DNA from: TMED8 sp038125725
GTDB lineage: Bacteria; Pseudomonadota; Alphaproteobacteria; Rhodospirillales; Casp-alpha2
Assembly: GCA_038125725.1 (NCBI GenBank)
Contig: JAYPEK010000013.1
Span: 19,090-83,089, forward strand
Length of the DNA: 64,000 bases
Direction of reading: 5' to 3'
Shown: in pieces, positions 53,281-61,414 of the stretch
How the letters are laid out: the number at the start of each line of letters is the position of its first letter
How positions within the stretch are numbered: the stretch's first letter is position 1
Notes under the pieces: generated by a model
What the model saw: only the letters and a program-made list of their open reading frames with translations
Databases searched by the model: none
What the model was told of the DNA's origin: nothing
Program-made: the position numbers and the translations under genes

Positions 53281-55887
53281 ATGGCGTTTGAGCACGCCGC
53301 CGCCGGCTACCGGCGTTTCCTCGGGCTTTGGGTGCGGACGATCAGCCGACATGCGAAATGGGTTCTGGCGCTTTCGATATTGCTCAGCGCCGCTTCGGTC
53401 CTGTATTTCGCGACCAACCTGCGCATCAACACCTCGACCACCGATATGCTGTCGAAGGACGTGCCGTTCCGCCAATATGCGCGTGAACTGGACGCTGCCT
53501 TCCCGCAAAGCGGCGACACCCTGGTGGTGGTGATTGAGGGCCAGACGGCGGGGCTCGCCGACGATGCGGCGCTGGCGCTGGGCGCGCGGCTGCGCGCCAT
53601 GCCGGCATTGTTCGAAGACGTTTATGACCTGAGAGGTGACGCGTTCTTTCGCGAGAACGGATTGCTCTATCTCTCCGTCGACGAACTCTATGAACTGAGC
53701 GATGCGCTCGTCGACGCACAGCCGTTCCTGGGCAGGCTCTGGCGCGAGCGCAACCTGGCCGGCCTGTTCGAGATGATCGGCCTGGCCGCCGACGAGGCGG
53801 CGAAGCCCGACGGTCAGGCGCTGGCCGGCCTGGCCGCCGTCTTCGCCGCCATCGCCGACGTTGCCGAGGCCGAGACCAGGGGCGAGGTCAAGTTCCTGGC
53901 CTGGTCGGGAATGCTGGCCGGCAAGCCCGGCGAGGCGGAGCCGGCGGACGACCGGCGGCGCTTTATCATCGTCAAGCCGAAGCTCGATTTCGGCTCCCTG
54001 AGCCCGGCCGAAGACGCCATGGAGACCATTCGCAAGCTGGGCCGGGAAATGGGCATCGACGTGGCGCACGGCCTCAATCTTAGGCTCACCGGATCGGCGG
54101 CGCTGGAGGAGGAGGAACTGGCCAGCGTCGAGACCGGCATGGGGCTGGCGGCGGTGATCTCGCTGGTGCTGGTGCTGGTGATCCTGGTTGCCGGGCTGGG
54201 TTCGCTCAGGCTGGTGTCGGCGACGTTGGTAACGCTGATCATGGGCCTCGTGTGGACGGCGGCCTATGCCATCCTTTCGGTGGGATCGCTGAACCTGATC
54301 TCGGTTGCCTTCGCCGTACTGTTTATCGGCTTGAGCGTCGATTTCGGCATTCACTACGGGCTTCGCCACCGGGAAGAACTGGCGGCCGGCGGCACGAATG
54401 CGGATGCGCTGGCGCGCGCCGCCGAGGGGGTCGGCGGGCCGTTGACGCTTTGCGCCGTCAGTGCCGCCATCGCCTTTTTCGCCTTTCTGCCGACCGATTA
54501 CGTGGGACTGGCGGAACTCGGCGTCATCGCTGGCAGCGGCATGTTCATCGCGCTGTTTGCCAATCTGACGGTGTTGCCAGCGCTGCTGGCACTGTTCCCG
54601 CCGCCCGCCGGCCGAGCGCCCGCTGTGGCGAATAAGGCCATCATGGCGCGCGGGCGCGCGCGCTTGGTGCTGATTGCCGGCGCGGTCCTGAGCCTAGGCG
54701 CGGCGGTGCTGGTGCCGAAAACCGCTTTCGATTTCGATCCGTTGAACCTGAAGGACCCGACGACAGAATCTGTGGCGACGCTGCTCGACCTGATGCGCGA
54801 CAACGCCCAGAACCACTATTCCGCCGAGGTCCTGGCGCCCGACATCGCCGCCGCCGATAAGCTGGCGGCGGAAATCGCCAAGTTGTCAGAGGTCGATAGC
54901 GTGCGCACGCTATCGAGTTTCGTGCCCAAGGGGCAGGCGGAGAAACTTCCGATCATCGCCGACATGGCGCTGTTTCTGGGGCCGGCCCTGGCGCAGTCCG
55001 TCGACCCGGAGGCGCTCGATATCAGGGCACGCCACGCTGCCTGGGTGGAATTGAAACCGAAGCTTCAGCGGCTGGCTGAATCACACGGCGATCTGGCGGC
55101 GAGCGCGACGCGTCTGATGGCGGCGCTGGACCCGGTGATGACGAAGGGCGGCGCCATGCTGGAGGCGCATCTGCTGCAGGGGCTCGCGGGCCGCCTAGAA
55201 AGCCTGAAGGCCGCTCTGAAAGCGCGGCCGGTGACGCTCGAGACCTTGCCTGAAAGCTTGCGCCAACGCTGGCAGGCGGCGGACGGCCGCGCCCGCATCG
55301 AGGTCTATCCGAAGCACGACCTGCGCACGCGCGCGCCGCTCGAGGCCTTCGTCACCCAGGTGCGCACCCAAGCACCGCGCCTTTCCGGCACGCCGGTGAC
55401 GATCATGGAGGCCGGTCGCACGGTGCTCGGCGCTTTCATGCAGGCGGGCGCCATCGCCGCCGTAGGTATCTGCCTCTTGCTGTTCGCAGTGACGGGGCGG
55501 CTCGCGGACGTCGCGCTGGTGTTCGTGCCGGTGTTGTTGGCCGGCGTTTGGACGATGGGCGTCACGGTGCTGGGCGGGCTCGCGTTCAACCTGGCCAACG
55601 TCATCGTGCTGCCGTTGCTGTTTGGGCTCGGTGTCGCCGGCGCCATTCACCTGGTTGCGCGCTCGCGCGCTACCGGCGGGTCGGTCGCCGCCATGCGCAC
55701 CTCGACGCCGCGCGCGGTGGTGCTGAGCGCGCTCACCACCATCGGATCGTTCGGCTCGATTTCGCTTTCCCATCATCCCGGCACGTCGAGCATGGGTGTC
55801 TTGTTGATGATCGCCATTTCCGCGACCATGTTGGCGACGCTGGTGTTCTTGCCGGCGCTGATGCGACTGCTGCCGGGAGAGAAATAG
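53281..55887 (+). CDS. hpnN: Hopanoid transporter HpnN (RND/MMPL family)
   Basis: An 868-residue RND-superfamily exporter with two repeated six-helix sets and two large periplasmic loops. Typical parts: KWVLALSILLSAASVLYFATNLRINTSTTDML near the N-terminus (shown here as KWVLALSIL and NTSTTDML), AVLFIGLSVDFGIHYGLRHRE, and FGLGVAGAIHLVARS in the second half. HpnN moves hopanoids to the outer membrane. Three bases separate it from a CDP-alcohol transferase and hpnL follows, so all three are an operon. Confidence 0.9.
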   Translation: MAFEHAAAGYRRFLGLWVRTISRHAKWVLALSILLSAASVLYFATNLRINTSTTDMLSKDVPFRQYARELDAAFPQSGDTLVVVIEGQTAGLADDAALALGARLRAMPALFEDVYDLRGDAFFRENGLLYLSVDELYELSDALVDAQPFLGRLWRERNLAGLFEMIGLAADEAAKPDGQALAGLAAVFAAIADVAEAETRGEVKFLAWSGMLAGKPGEAEPADDRRRFIIVKPKLDFGSLSPAEDAMETIRKLGREMGIDVAHGLNLRLTGSAALEEEELASVETGMGLAAVISLVLVLVILVAGLGSLRLVSATLVTLIMGLVWTAAYAILSVGSLNLISVAFAVLFIGLSVDFGIHYGLRHREELAAGGTNADALARAAEGVGGPLTLCAVSAAIAFFAFLPTDYVGLAELGVIAGSGMFIALFANLTVLPALLALFPPPAGRAPAVANKAIMARGRARLVLIAGAVLSLGAAVLVPKTAFDFDPLNLKDPTTESVATLLDLMRDNAQNHYSAEVLAPDIAAADKLAAEIAKLSEVDSVRTLSSFVPKGQAEKLPIIADMALFLGPALAQSVDPEALDIRARHAAWVELKPKLQRLAESHGDLAASATRLMAALDPVMTKGGAMLEAHLLQGLAGRLESLKAALKARPVTLETLPESLRQRWQAADGRARIEVYPKHDLRTRAPLEAFVTQVRTQAPRLSGTPVTIMEAGRTVLGAFMQAGAIAAVGICLLLFAVTGRLADVALVFVPVLLAGVWTMGVTVLGGLAFNLANVIVLPLLFGLGVAGAIHLVARSRATGGSVAAMRTSTPRAVVLSALTTIGSFGSISLSHHPGTSSMGVLLMIAISATMLATLVFLPALMRLLPGEK

Positions 55888-55890
55888 GCC

Positions 55891-56550
55891 ATGGCACCGA
55901 TGACGGCCCACGCCTTTCCGTTGATCCGCCACCTTTCGAAATGGGTGACGCCGGTATTGTTGCGGATGCCCGTCAGCGCCAACCAGGTGACGACTCTGTC
56001 GCTGGTGCTCGGCTGTTGGGCCGGGTGGGTGCTGACCATGGGCGGGCAGGGGGCGGCGCTGCAGGCATCGGGATTACTGATCGTCGCCTATATCCTCGAC
56101 AACTGTGACGGCGAAGTGGCGCGGGCGCGCGGGCAATCGTCGAAATTCGGTGCGGCGCTCGACGATTTCACCGATTGGGTCGTGCATAGTGTTTTTTTCC
56201 TGGGGCTCGGCTGGGGCCATTCCCTGGTTACGGGCGATCCCTATTGGTGGTGGTTCGGCATTGCCGCGGCCGTCGGCGGCACCATCAACTATGCCCTGGC
56301 GCAATGGTTTTCGGCGCGCGAGGCCGAAGTGCCGGAAGCGGAGGGCGACGACGCACCGGCGGTGCCGACATCGGTCTTCGGTTGGTTCCTGTTCGCGTTC
56401 CGCGAATTGGCGCGGGCGGACTTCTGTTTCCTGGCGCTGATCCTGGCGGCACTGGACCTGCTTTGGCTGTTGCTGCCGGCAGCGGCGATCGGTGCCCAGG
56501 TCTATTGGCTGACCGGCTTCGTACGCGAGGCGCGGCGTTATCATGTCTGA
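55891..56550 (+). CDS. CDP-alcohol phosphatidyltransferase between hpnN and hpnL
   Basis: A 219-residue membrane transferase with complete motif DGEVARARGQSSKFGAALDD then FTD. About six helices; the N-terminus FPLIRHLSKWVTPVLLRMP is amphipathic. It starts 3 bases after hpnN and overlaps hpnL by 8 bases, a coupling that strongly suggests a role with hopanoid handling or with the phosphonate set just upstream. It shares a similar SSKFG/MKSKLG stretch with the degenerate paralogue at 52.6 kb, so the two may be closer to each other than to the one after ppd. Confidence 0.87.
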   Translation: MAPMTAHAFPLIRHLSKWVTPVLLRMPVSANQVTTLSLVLGCWAGWVLTMGGQGAALQASGLLIVAYILDNCDGEVARARGQSSKFGAALDDFTDWVVHSVFFLGLGWGHSLVTGDPYWWWFGIAAAVGGTINYALAQWFSAREAEVPEAEGDDAPAVPTSVFGWFLFAFRELARADFCFLALILAALDLLWLLLPAAAIGAQVYWLTGFVREARRYHV

Positions 56551-57562
56551 AGCCGCCGCTGGTCCGCGCCTCGGATGGCTGTGGAAGCTTCTGTTCGTCG
56601 CGGCCGGGCTCGGGCTGCTGGCGGCGGTGTTCTCGGAGGTCGACGTCGATGCGGTCTGGCGAAGCGCCGCCGCCGTCGGCGCCTGGGGCATGGCCGGCGT
56701 GCTAGCGCTCTATCTGTTGGCTTTCTCCGTTGATTCCGTGAGCTGGCTTTTGGCTTTGCCGACGGCGCCCGTGAGCGGCCGCTGGATGTGGCGTGCCTGG
56801 GCGGTGCGCATGGTCGGCGAGACCTACAACAACATCACGCCCGCGGCATCCATGGGCGGTGAGCCGGTGAAGGCGGTGCTGCTGAACCGTCACTATGGCG
56901 TCTCCTTCCACGACAGTGCGGCGTCGCTGATCCTCGCCAAGACCATCAACATGGTCGGTCTTTGCCTGTTTCTGATCGTCGGCTTCTGGCTGATGATGCA
57001 GTCGGGCAAGCTCGCCACCGGCTACAAGCATACTGCCGCCGTCGGTTTCGCGGCCCTGATCGCAGCGACTGTCTTGTTCTTCGCCGTGCAGCGCTTGAGC
57101 GTCTCCAGCCGTGCAGGCGGCTGGCTCGGCCGGCGATTCCTTTCCGGTCGGTTGGATGCGGTGATCGACAAAATCCGGCGCCTGGACGAGACGCTGGTGC
57201 ATTTCTACACCCGCCACGGCTGGCGCTTCGTGGGCGCGCTGACGCTGGCGGTGATCAACTGGCTGCTCGGCGTGGTCGAGGTCTATTACGTTCTGTGGAT
57301 GCTGGATGCGCCGATCACCTGGACCGAGGCCTGGATTATCGAGGCCGTGGCGCAAATGGTGCGTTCGGGCACCTTCTTCATCCCGCTGTCCATTGGCGCG
57401 CAGGAAGGCGTGTTCCTGCTGATTGCCGGCGCCATCTCCGGCCAACCGGCGCTCGGCCTGTCGGTTGGGCTGGTGCGGCGGTTTCGCGAGGTGATCTGGA
57501 TCGCGGGCGGCTATGCGTTGGGCGTCTGGTATACGGCGCGGCGGCGGAGTGAGGGTGCCTAA
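56543..57562 (+). CDS. hpnL: HpnL-like integral membrane protein (LPG synthase TM family)
   Basis: A 339-residue protein of about eight helices in the lysylphosphatidylglycerol synthase transmembrane family, the group of HpnL. Marks: YNNITPAASMGGEPVKAVLLNRHYG, AEAWIIEAVAQMVRSGTFFIP as shorter blocks, and IGAQEGVFLLIAGAISG. Hopanoid loci contain it next to hpnM and hpnN; its function is still unclear, perhaps flipping lipid. Overlaps the preceding CDP-alcohol transferase by 8 bases and the convergent hpnM by 4. Confidence 0.87.
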   Translation: MSEAAAGPRLGWLWKLLFVAAGLGLLAAVFSEVDVDAVWRSAAAVGAWGMAGVLALYLLAFSVDSVSWLLALPTAPVSGRWMWRAWAVRMVGETYNNITPAASMGGEPVKAVLLNRHYGVSFHDSAASLILAKTINMVGLCLFLIVGFWLMMQSGKLATGYKHTAAVGFAALIAATVLFFAVQRLSVSSRAGGWLGRRFLSGRLDAVIDKIRRLDETLVHFYTRHGWRFVGALTLAVINWLLGVVEVYYVLWMLDAPITWTEAWIIEAVAQMVRSGTFFIPLSIGAQEGVFLLIAGAISGQPALGLSVGLVRRFREVIWIAGGYALGVWYTARRRSEGA

Positions 57563-58206
57563 CCGGCCTTGCCTTGCATGGCGCGGGCCTTGCCGTTGAG
57601 CATGGCGATCAGGCCTGCGATGCCGTCGGATTTCAGCACTCTGCGGTATTCGGAGCGGCGCACCGCCAATTCGCTGATGCCGCCGTCGAGTACCACGTCG
57701 ATGATGCGCCAGCCGCCGTCGATCACCTTGGTGACGTAGGTCAGGGCCACGTCCTCGCCGTCGGGATTGACCAGTCGGGTGTCCACCAGCCGTGTCTCCT
57801 GCGGTCCATCTTTCACCGAGACGGTCTCGAAACGCTGGCCGGAATAGCCGTCGAAGCGCGATGCATAGGTGGCGATGGAAACCTTGGAAAAGGCATCGAC
57901 CAGCGCGGTCTTCTCAGTCTCGGCGGCCTTGCGCCAACTGGCGCCGGCGGTGATCTGGGTCATCAGGCGCAGATGGAAGGCGTCGGTGACGGCCGGCGCC
58001 AGTTTGTCGTAGCGTCCCTGGTAGCCGAGCGCCTCGGCGTTTTTCATTACCTGGATCAACTGGTCGTGGAAGGCCGTGACCAGGGTCTCGGGCGGTGTCG
58101 CGCTTTCCGCTGCGCGCGCCCCCGCCATGGCGGTGAGGAACAGTCCGAAAAACAGTAAAAGAGCGGGAAGCGGCCGGCGGTGCCGGGAGCGAGCGACAGG
58201 GGACAA
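57559..58206 (-). CDS. hpnM: HpnM/MlaC-like periplasmic protein (copy 1)
   Basis: A 215-residue exported protein with signal peptide (ALLLFFGLFLTAMAGARA). Family blocks: PAVTDAFHLRLMTQITAG, FSKVSIATYASRFDGYSGQRFE, GGWRIIDVVLDGGISELAVRRSEYRRVL. It belongs with HpnM, a toluene-tolerance protein of hopanoid loci. TTG start at 58206 is the only good option. A second, clearly related gene follows upstream at 58243-58869, so the two are a tandem duplication. Confidence 0.82.
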   Translation of the reverse strand: MSPVARSRHRRPLPALLLFFGLFLTAMAGARAAESATPPETLVTAFHDQLIQVMKNAEALGYQGRYDKLAPAVTDAFHLRLMTQITAGASWRKAAETEKTALVDAFSKVSIATYASRFDGYSGQRFETVSVKDGPQETRLVDTRLVNPDGEDVALTYVTKVIDGGWRIIDVVLDGGISELAVRRSEYRRVLKSDGIAGLIAMLNGKARAMQGKAG

Positions 58207-58242
58207 GAAATGGGTTCCGATCCGGATGGCAGTTGATGGGGC

Positions 58243-58869
58243 TTATTGGGACATAAGCTCGTCGGCCTTACTGTTCAACAGCGCAATCAGGGCCGGGACG
58301 CCGCCTTTCTTGAGAACCAAGTTGTATTCCGAGCGGCGCACCTTGAGTTCCGAGATGCCGTTGTCGACGATGACGTCGATCATGCGCCAGCCGCCGTTGA
58401 ATTGCCGGGCGATGTAGGCGATCTGGATCTTTTCGCCGTCGGTCTTCAGCAGATGGGTCAGCACAAGTTTGGTCTGGCTCGGGCCCGGTTTTTCGTCGGT
58501 GACGTGGAAGGTCTCGCCCGAGTAGCTGCTGAATAGCGTCGCCAGGGTAGCGACGCTCATGCGGCGGAAAGCGCGCACCAGCGTCTCGCGTTCTTCCATG
58601 GTGGCGCGGCTCCAGTACTGGCCGGTGGCGATCTGTGTCATCAACGGCAGGTGGAAGGAGCGGTCGACCGTCGGTGCCAGGCGCTTGAAGCGCTCGGTGA
58701 CAGCCAGTTGGTCAGCGACTTTCATGACCTCCAGCAGCTCGGCCTGGAAGCGGCGTGCTGTCTCGGAGGCTGCACCCGATTCGGCGCTCGCTGTCGGATT
58801 GCAAAGGATTGGCACGGCCAAAATCAGTGCCCCCGTCAATCGACGGGCTGTCGAAATCACTTGTTTCAT
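58243..58869 (-). CDS. hpnM: HpnM/MlaC-like periplasmic protein (copy 2)
   Basis: A 208-residue exported protein (signal peptide LTGALILAVPILCNPTASA). Near copy of the downstream gene: PTVDRSFHLPLMTQIATG, FRRMSVATLATLFSSYSGE, GGWRMIDVIVDNGISELKVRRSE and ALIALLNSKADELM. The ATG at 58869 is preceded by GGGGAGCAAAGAG. Only 36 bases separate the two copies, probably one transcript. The 247-base divergent spacer to mlaA contains no clear operator. Confidence 0.85.
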   Translation of the reverse strand: MKQVISTARRLTGALILAVPILCNPTASAESGAASETARRFQAELLEVMKVADQLAVTERFKRLAPTVDRSFHLPLMTQIATGQYWSRATMEERETLVRAFRRMSVATLATLFSSYSGETFHVTDEKPGPSQTKLVLTHLLKTDGEKIQIAYIARQFNGGWRMIDVIVDNGISELKVRRSEYNLVLKKGGVPALIALLNSKADELMSQ

Positions 58870-59116
58870 GGTTGCTCTTTGCTCCCCTTTTTTCTCGGCC
58901 CCCGTGCAAATCGCCAGTATTTCCGCCAACTTCGACGGTATTGTGCCAACTCTATGACGGTTTTGCAAAAATGTCACAGCGTGGCCGAAATCTCGATTCC
59001 GAGGTTGCGGGCCCCAGCAACTTGCCCTAAAAGTGTTAAGAAATCGCAGCCGTAAAGCACGCGACAACTGCGGGCTGCGCGGCACGCCACGGGGTTTAAG
59101 GCGAGGTTCTAAGGGT

Positions 59117-59992
59117 TTGACCGTTTTGAAGCGGATTATTGTACCGACGGCCGGATTCCTGGCGCTGTTGTCTGTTTTCGCCTTCTCGCCCGCATATGCG
59201 GCCGGGGACGGGGTCAAATCGGACGGCATGGCGGACGGGCCGAAACGGATTCTGCTGGCCCAGAACAACGGCGACGACGACGTCAACGACCCCCTGGAGC
59301 CCATCAACCGGGTGATCTTCCAATTCAATGAAGTGGTTCAGGATGCGGTGCTGCGTCCCGTCGGCCGTGCCTATAACGAGCACATTCCGGCCACGGCCCG
59401 GCGCGGTGTCGGCAACTTCCTGCATAACATCTCCAGTCCGGTATCGGCGGCCAACAGCCTGTTGCAGGGCGACGTGAAGACCGCCTATGAGATCATGATC
59501 CGGTTCCTGATCAATTCCACCGCCGGCCTTGGCGGCCTGCACGATATCGTCAGCGAATTGGACGGTGAACTGCGTGATGAGGATTTCGGCCAGACGCTCG
59601 GCGTTTGGGGGATCGGCGAGGGGTTCTACCTGGTACTGCCGATCTTCGGCCCGTCGAACCCTCGCGACGCCATCGGCAAGTTCCTGGTTGACCCCTATTT
59701 CAACGTTGCCAGCGGCGCCATGACCGATACCTCGACCGCCGCCGATTATTCGGAAAAGGCTGTGAGTGGCGTTGACGAGTATGCCGGCGTGGTCGATGAG
59801 TTGGACCAGATCAAGAAAACCTCGGTCGATTACTACGCGGCAATCCGCAGCCTCTATCGCCAGAAGCGGAATTCCGAGATTTCCAACGGTGAGAATCTCG
59901 ACCTGCCGCCGATCCCGAACCTCAGCTACGACGTGATGCCCGAGGATTTCAATCAGCCTTTGGCCGGCAGCTCCAGCATCAGCCTGCGCTGA
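59117..59992 (+). CDS. mlaA: MlaA (VacJ) family outer-membrane lipid asymmetry protein
   Basis: A 291-residue protein with a signal peptide (FLALLSVFAFSPAYAA) and the MlaA fold: DPLEPINRVIFQFNE, NFLHNISSPVSAANSLLQGD, GLGGLHDIVSELDGE, FGQTLGVWGIGEGFYLVLP, FGPSNPRDAIG. MlaA removes phospholipids from the outer leaflet of the outer membrane and passes them to MlaC. No lipobox cysteine is present at the signal cleavage region, so it is likely not a classical lipoprotein. Start is TTG 59117 (GAGGT nine bases upstream) or TTG 59126; an ATG is absent. Confidence 0.87.
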   Translation: MTVLKRIIVPTAGFLALLSVFAFSPAYAAGDGVKSDGMADGPKRILLAQNNGDDDVNDPLEPINRVIFQFNEVVQDAVLRPVGRAYNEHIPATARRGVGNFLHNISSPVSAANSLLQGDVKTAYEIMIRFLINSTAGLGGLHDIVSELDGELRDEDFGQTLGVWGIGEGFYLVLPIFGPSNPRDAIGKFLVDPYFNVASGAMTDTSTAADYSEKAVSGVDEYAGVVDELDQIKKTSVDYYAAIRSLYRQKRNSEISNGENLDLPPIPNLSYDVMPEDFNQPLAGSSSISLR

Positions 59993-60100
59993 TCCGCTGC
60001 GTCGCCGAAACGCGGCGGACTCCCAAAGAAAACATGCGGTTTGCACTGGAATTCCAGCGCCTATGTTTGCCGTGGCAATTGGAACAAAGGAAGAACATGC

Positions 60101-60128
60101 TTGACAAATCCGCACGGCATAGTATATT
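60101..60128 (+). promoter_or_regulatory. Strong sigma-70-like promoter upstream of rpoH
   Basis: TTGACA (60101-60106), 16-base spacer, TATATT (60123-60128). This is the best consensus promoter in the window and points towards the small ORF and rpoH, about 340 bases upstream of rpoH. Confidence 0.65.
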
Positions 60129-60247
60129 TAATCCAACCTTGGATGCCGAAGTCGGGTCCAGGGGACGTTAAAGACCGCGCCATCAGCCGCCGCATGGGAC
60201 TGGTCGGGCGCAAACCGCAGATCGCTTCGAGCAAGGAGGATTTGGGC

Positions 60248-60361
60248 ATGCGAAAGCACATCTCTGCATTCTGGACAATCGACCGTTTCTGTCTTGTGTC
60301 GCACCGCGCGTCTCAGGGCGATGCCAGTCGCGGCAATGTTTCCGCGGCGCACGTCTGTTGA
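60248..60361 (+). CDS. Candidate 37-residue leader peptide upstream of rpoH
   Basis: A 37-codon ORF with a near-perfect ribosome site (AAGGAGGA ending seven bases before the ATG). The peptide has basic and Ser/Ala-rich character with three short hydrophobic patches and two cysteines; no family is recognised. Its stop is 9 bases before a stable hairpin and 107 bases before rpoH, as expected for a leader peptide that couples translation to rpoH expression. Third-position GC is moderate (about 62 percent by hand count), lower than for surrounding genes, so real coding is uncertain. An alternative is a non-coding leader. Confidence 0.4.
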   Translation: MRKHISAFWTIDRFCLVSHRASQGDASRGNVSAAHVC

Positions 60362-60370
60362 TGCCCGTTT

Positions 60371-60393
60371 TCCGGCCGCATCCGCGGACCGGA
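60371..60393 (+). promoter_or_regulatory. Hairpin between leader ORF and rpoH
   Basis: TCCGGCCGC, loop ATCC, GCGG-A-CCGGA: a nine-pair GC-rich stem with a single bulged A. There is no following T-run, so it is not a classic terminator; it may be an attenuator or translation-control structure. Confidence 0.45.
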
Positions 60394-60468
60394 CAACATT
60401 GCCCCATTTCTGACACAACCAGCCTTTAAGACAGAGACAAGGCTCAGAAAGACCTAGAGGATCATATC

Positions 60469-61377
60469 ATGTCGAATATCGCGCTTCCCGCCGTTCCCGT
60501 TGAAGGAGGCCTGTCCCGCTACTTCCGTGAGGTCTGGCGCTTCCCGATCCTGGCCAAGGAAGAGGAACAGGCGCTGGCCATCGCCTGGCGCGACCACGAG
60601 GACGTGGACGCCGCGCACAAGCTGGTGACGTCGCACCTGCGTTTGGTTTGCAAGATCGCCATGGGCTACAAGGGCTACGGCCTGCCGATGGCGGATCTGG
60701 TTTCGGAAGGCAACATCGGCCTAATGAAGGCCGTGAAGAAATTCGATCCGGACAAGGGCTTCCGGCTTTCCACTTATGCCATGTGGTGGATCAAGGCGGC
60801 GATCACCGAGTACATCCTGAAATCCTGGTCGCTGGTCAAGCTCGGCACGGTGGCGTCGCAGAAGAAGCTGTTTTTCAGCCTGCGCGGCATCAAGTCCAGG
60901 CTCGGCGTCTCCGACATGTCCGACCTGAGCGACGTCGACGCCCGGCTGATCGCCGATCACACCAACGTTTCGGAGGCCGACGTCAAGCAGATCAACAGCC
61001 GGCTCAGCTCCCGCGACATGTCGCTGAACGCGCCCGTCACCCAGGAGGACGAGTCGACCACTTTCCAGGATACCCTGGCCAGTGACGGCCCCAGCCCCGA
61101 GGCGGCCTACGCGGAAACCGAGGAGTTCGGCTACCGCCACCAGATCCTGCAGCGCGCGCTGGAGGAACTGCCCGATCGCGAACGCGAGATCATCATCGAG
61201 CGCCGGCTCAAGGACGATCCCGCCACGCTTGAGGAACTGGGCGAGGTCTACGGCATCAGCCGCGAGCGGGTCCGCCAGTTGGAAGCCCGCGCCTTTGCCA
61301 AGATCGAAAAGCTTGTCCGCGCCGCCGTCGACGGCGACGTGGATGGTGCTTCCAGCCGCGCCATGGCACCGGCCTGA
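60469..61377 (+). CDS. rpoH: RNA polymerase sigma factor RpoH (sigma-32)
   Basis: A 302-residue group 3/RpoH sigma. Region 2 is at about 35-125 (LVTSHLRLVCKIAMGYKGYG, ADLVSEGNIGLMKAVKKFDP, STYAMWWIKAAITEYILKSW), the RpoH-specific box is SQKKLFFSLRGIKSRL (usual N replaced by S), and region 4 has ISRERVRQLEARAFAKI. Directs heat-shock and related envelope-stress genes. Upstream lies a 476-base leader with a promoter, small ORF and hairpin. Downstream by 37 bases is a SAM hydroxide adenosyltransferase-like gene. Confidence 0.95.
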   Translation: MSNIALPAVPVEGGLSRYFREVWRFPILAKEEEQALAIAWRDHEDVDAAHKLVTSHLRLVCKIAMGYKGYGLPMADLVSEGNIGLMKAVKKFDPDKGFRLSTYAMWWIKAAITEYILKSWSLVKLGTVASQKKLFFSLRGIKSRLGVSDMSDLSDVDARLIADHTNVSEADVKQINSRLSSRDMSLNAPVTQEDESTTFQDTLASDGPSPEAAYAETEEFGYRHQILQRALEELPDREREIIIERRLKDDPATLEELGEVYGISRERVRQLEARAFAKIEKLVRAAVDGDVDGASSRAMAPA

Positions 61378-61414
61378 GCGGCGATCATCCCCTGAAACCG
61401 CCGGCGAGGTCCGA

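Larger units (their letters stand above)
59993..60468. other. Long intergenic leader region upstream of rpoH
   Basis: The longest stretch without a clear gene. Contents: about 108 bases with no feature seen, then the promoter-like element at 60101-60128, a 37-codon small ORF (60248-60361), a hairpin (60371-60393) and the rpoH ribosome site (GACCTAGAGG before the ATG). This layout suggests a transcript with a long regulated leader. Confidence 0.5.

Noticed and set aside
60041..60361. Longer 106-codon frame before rpoH
   Set aside because: Its first part has no ribosome site and crosses the promoter-like element; only the last 37 codons have a good site, and were kept as a low-confidence leader.
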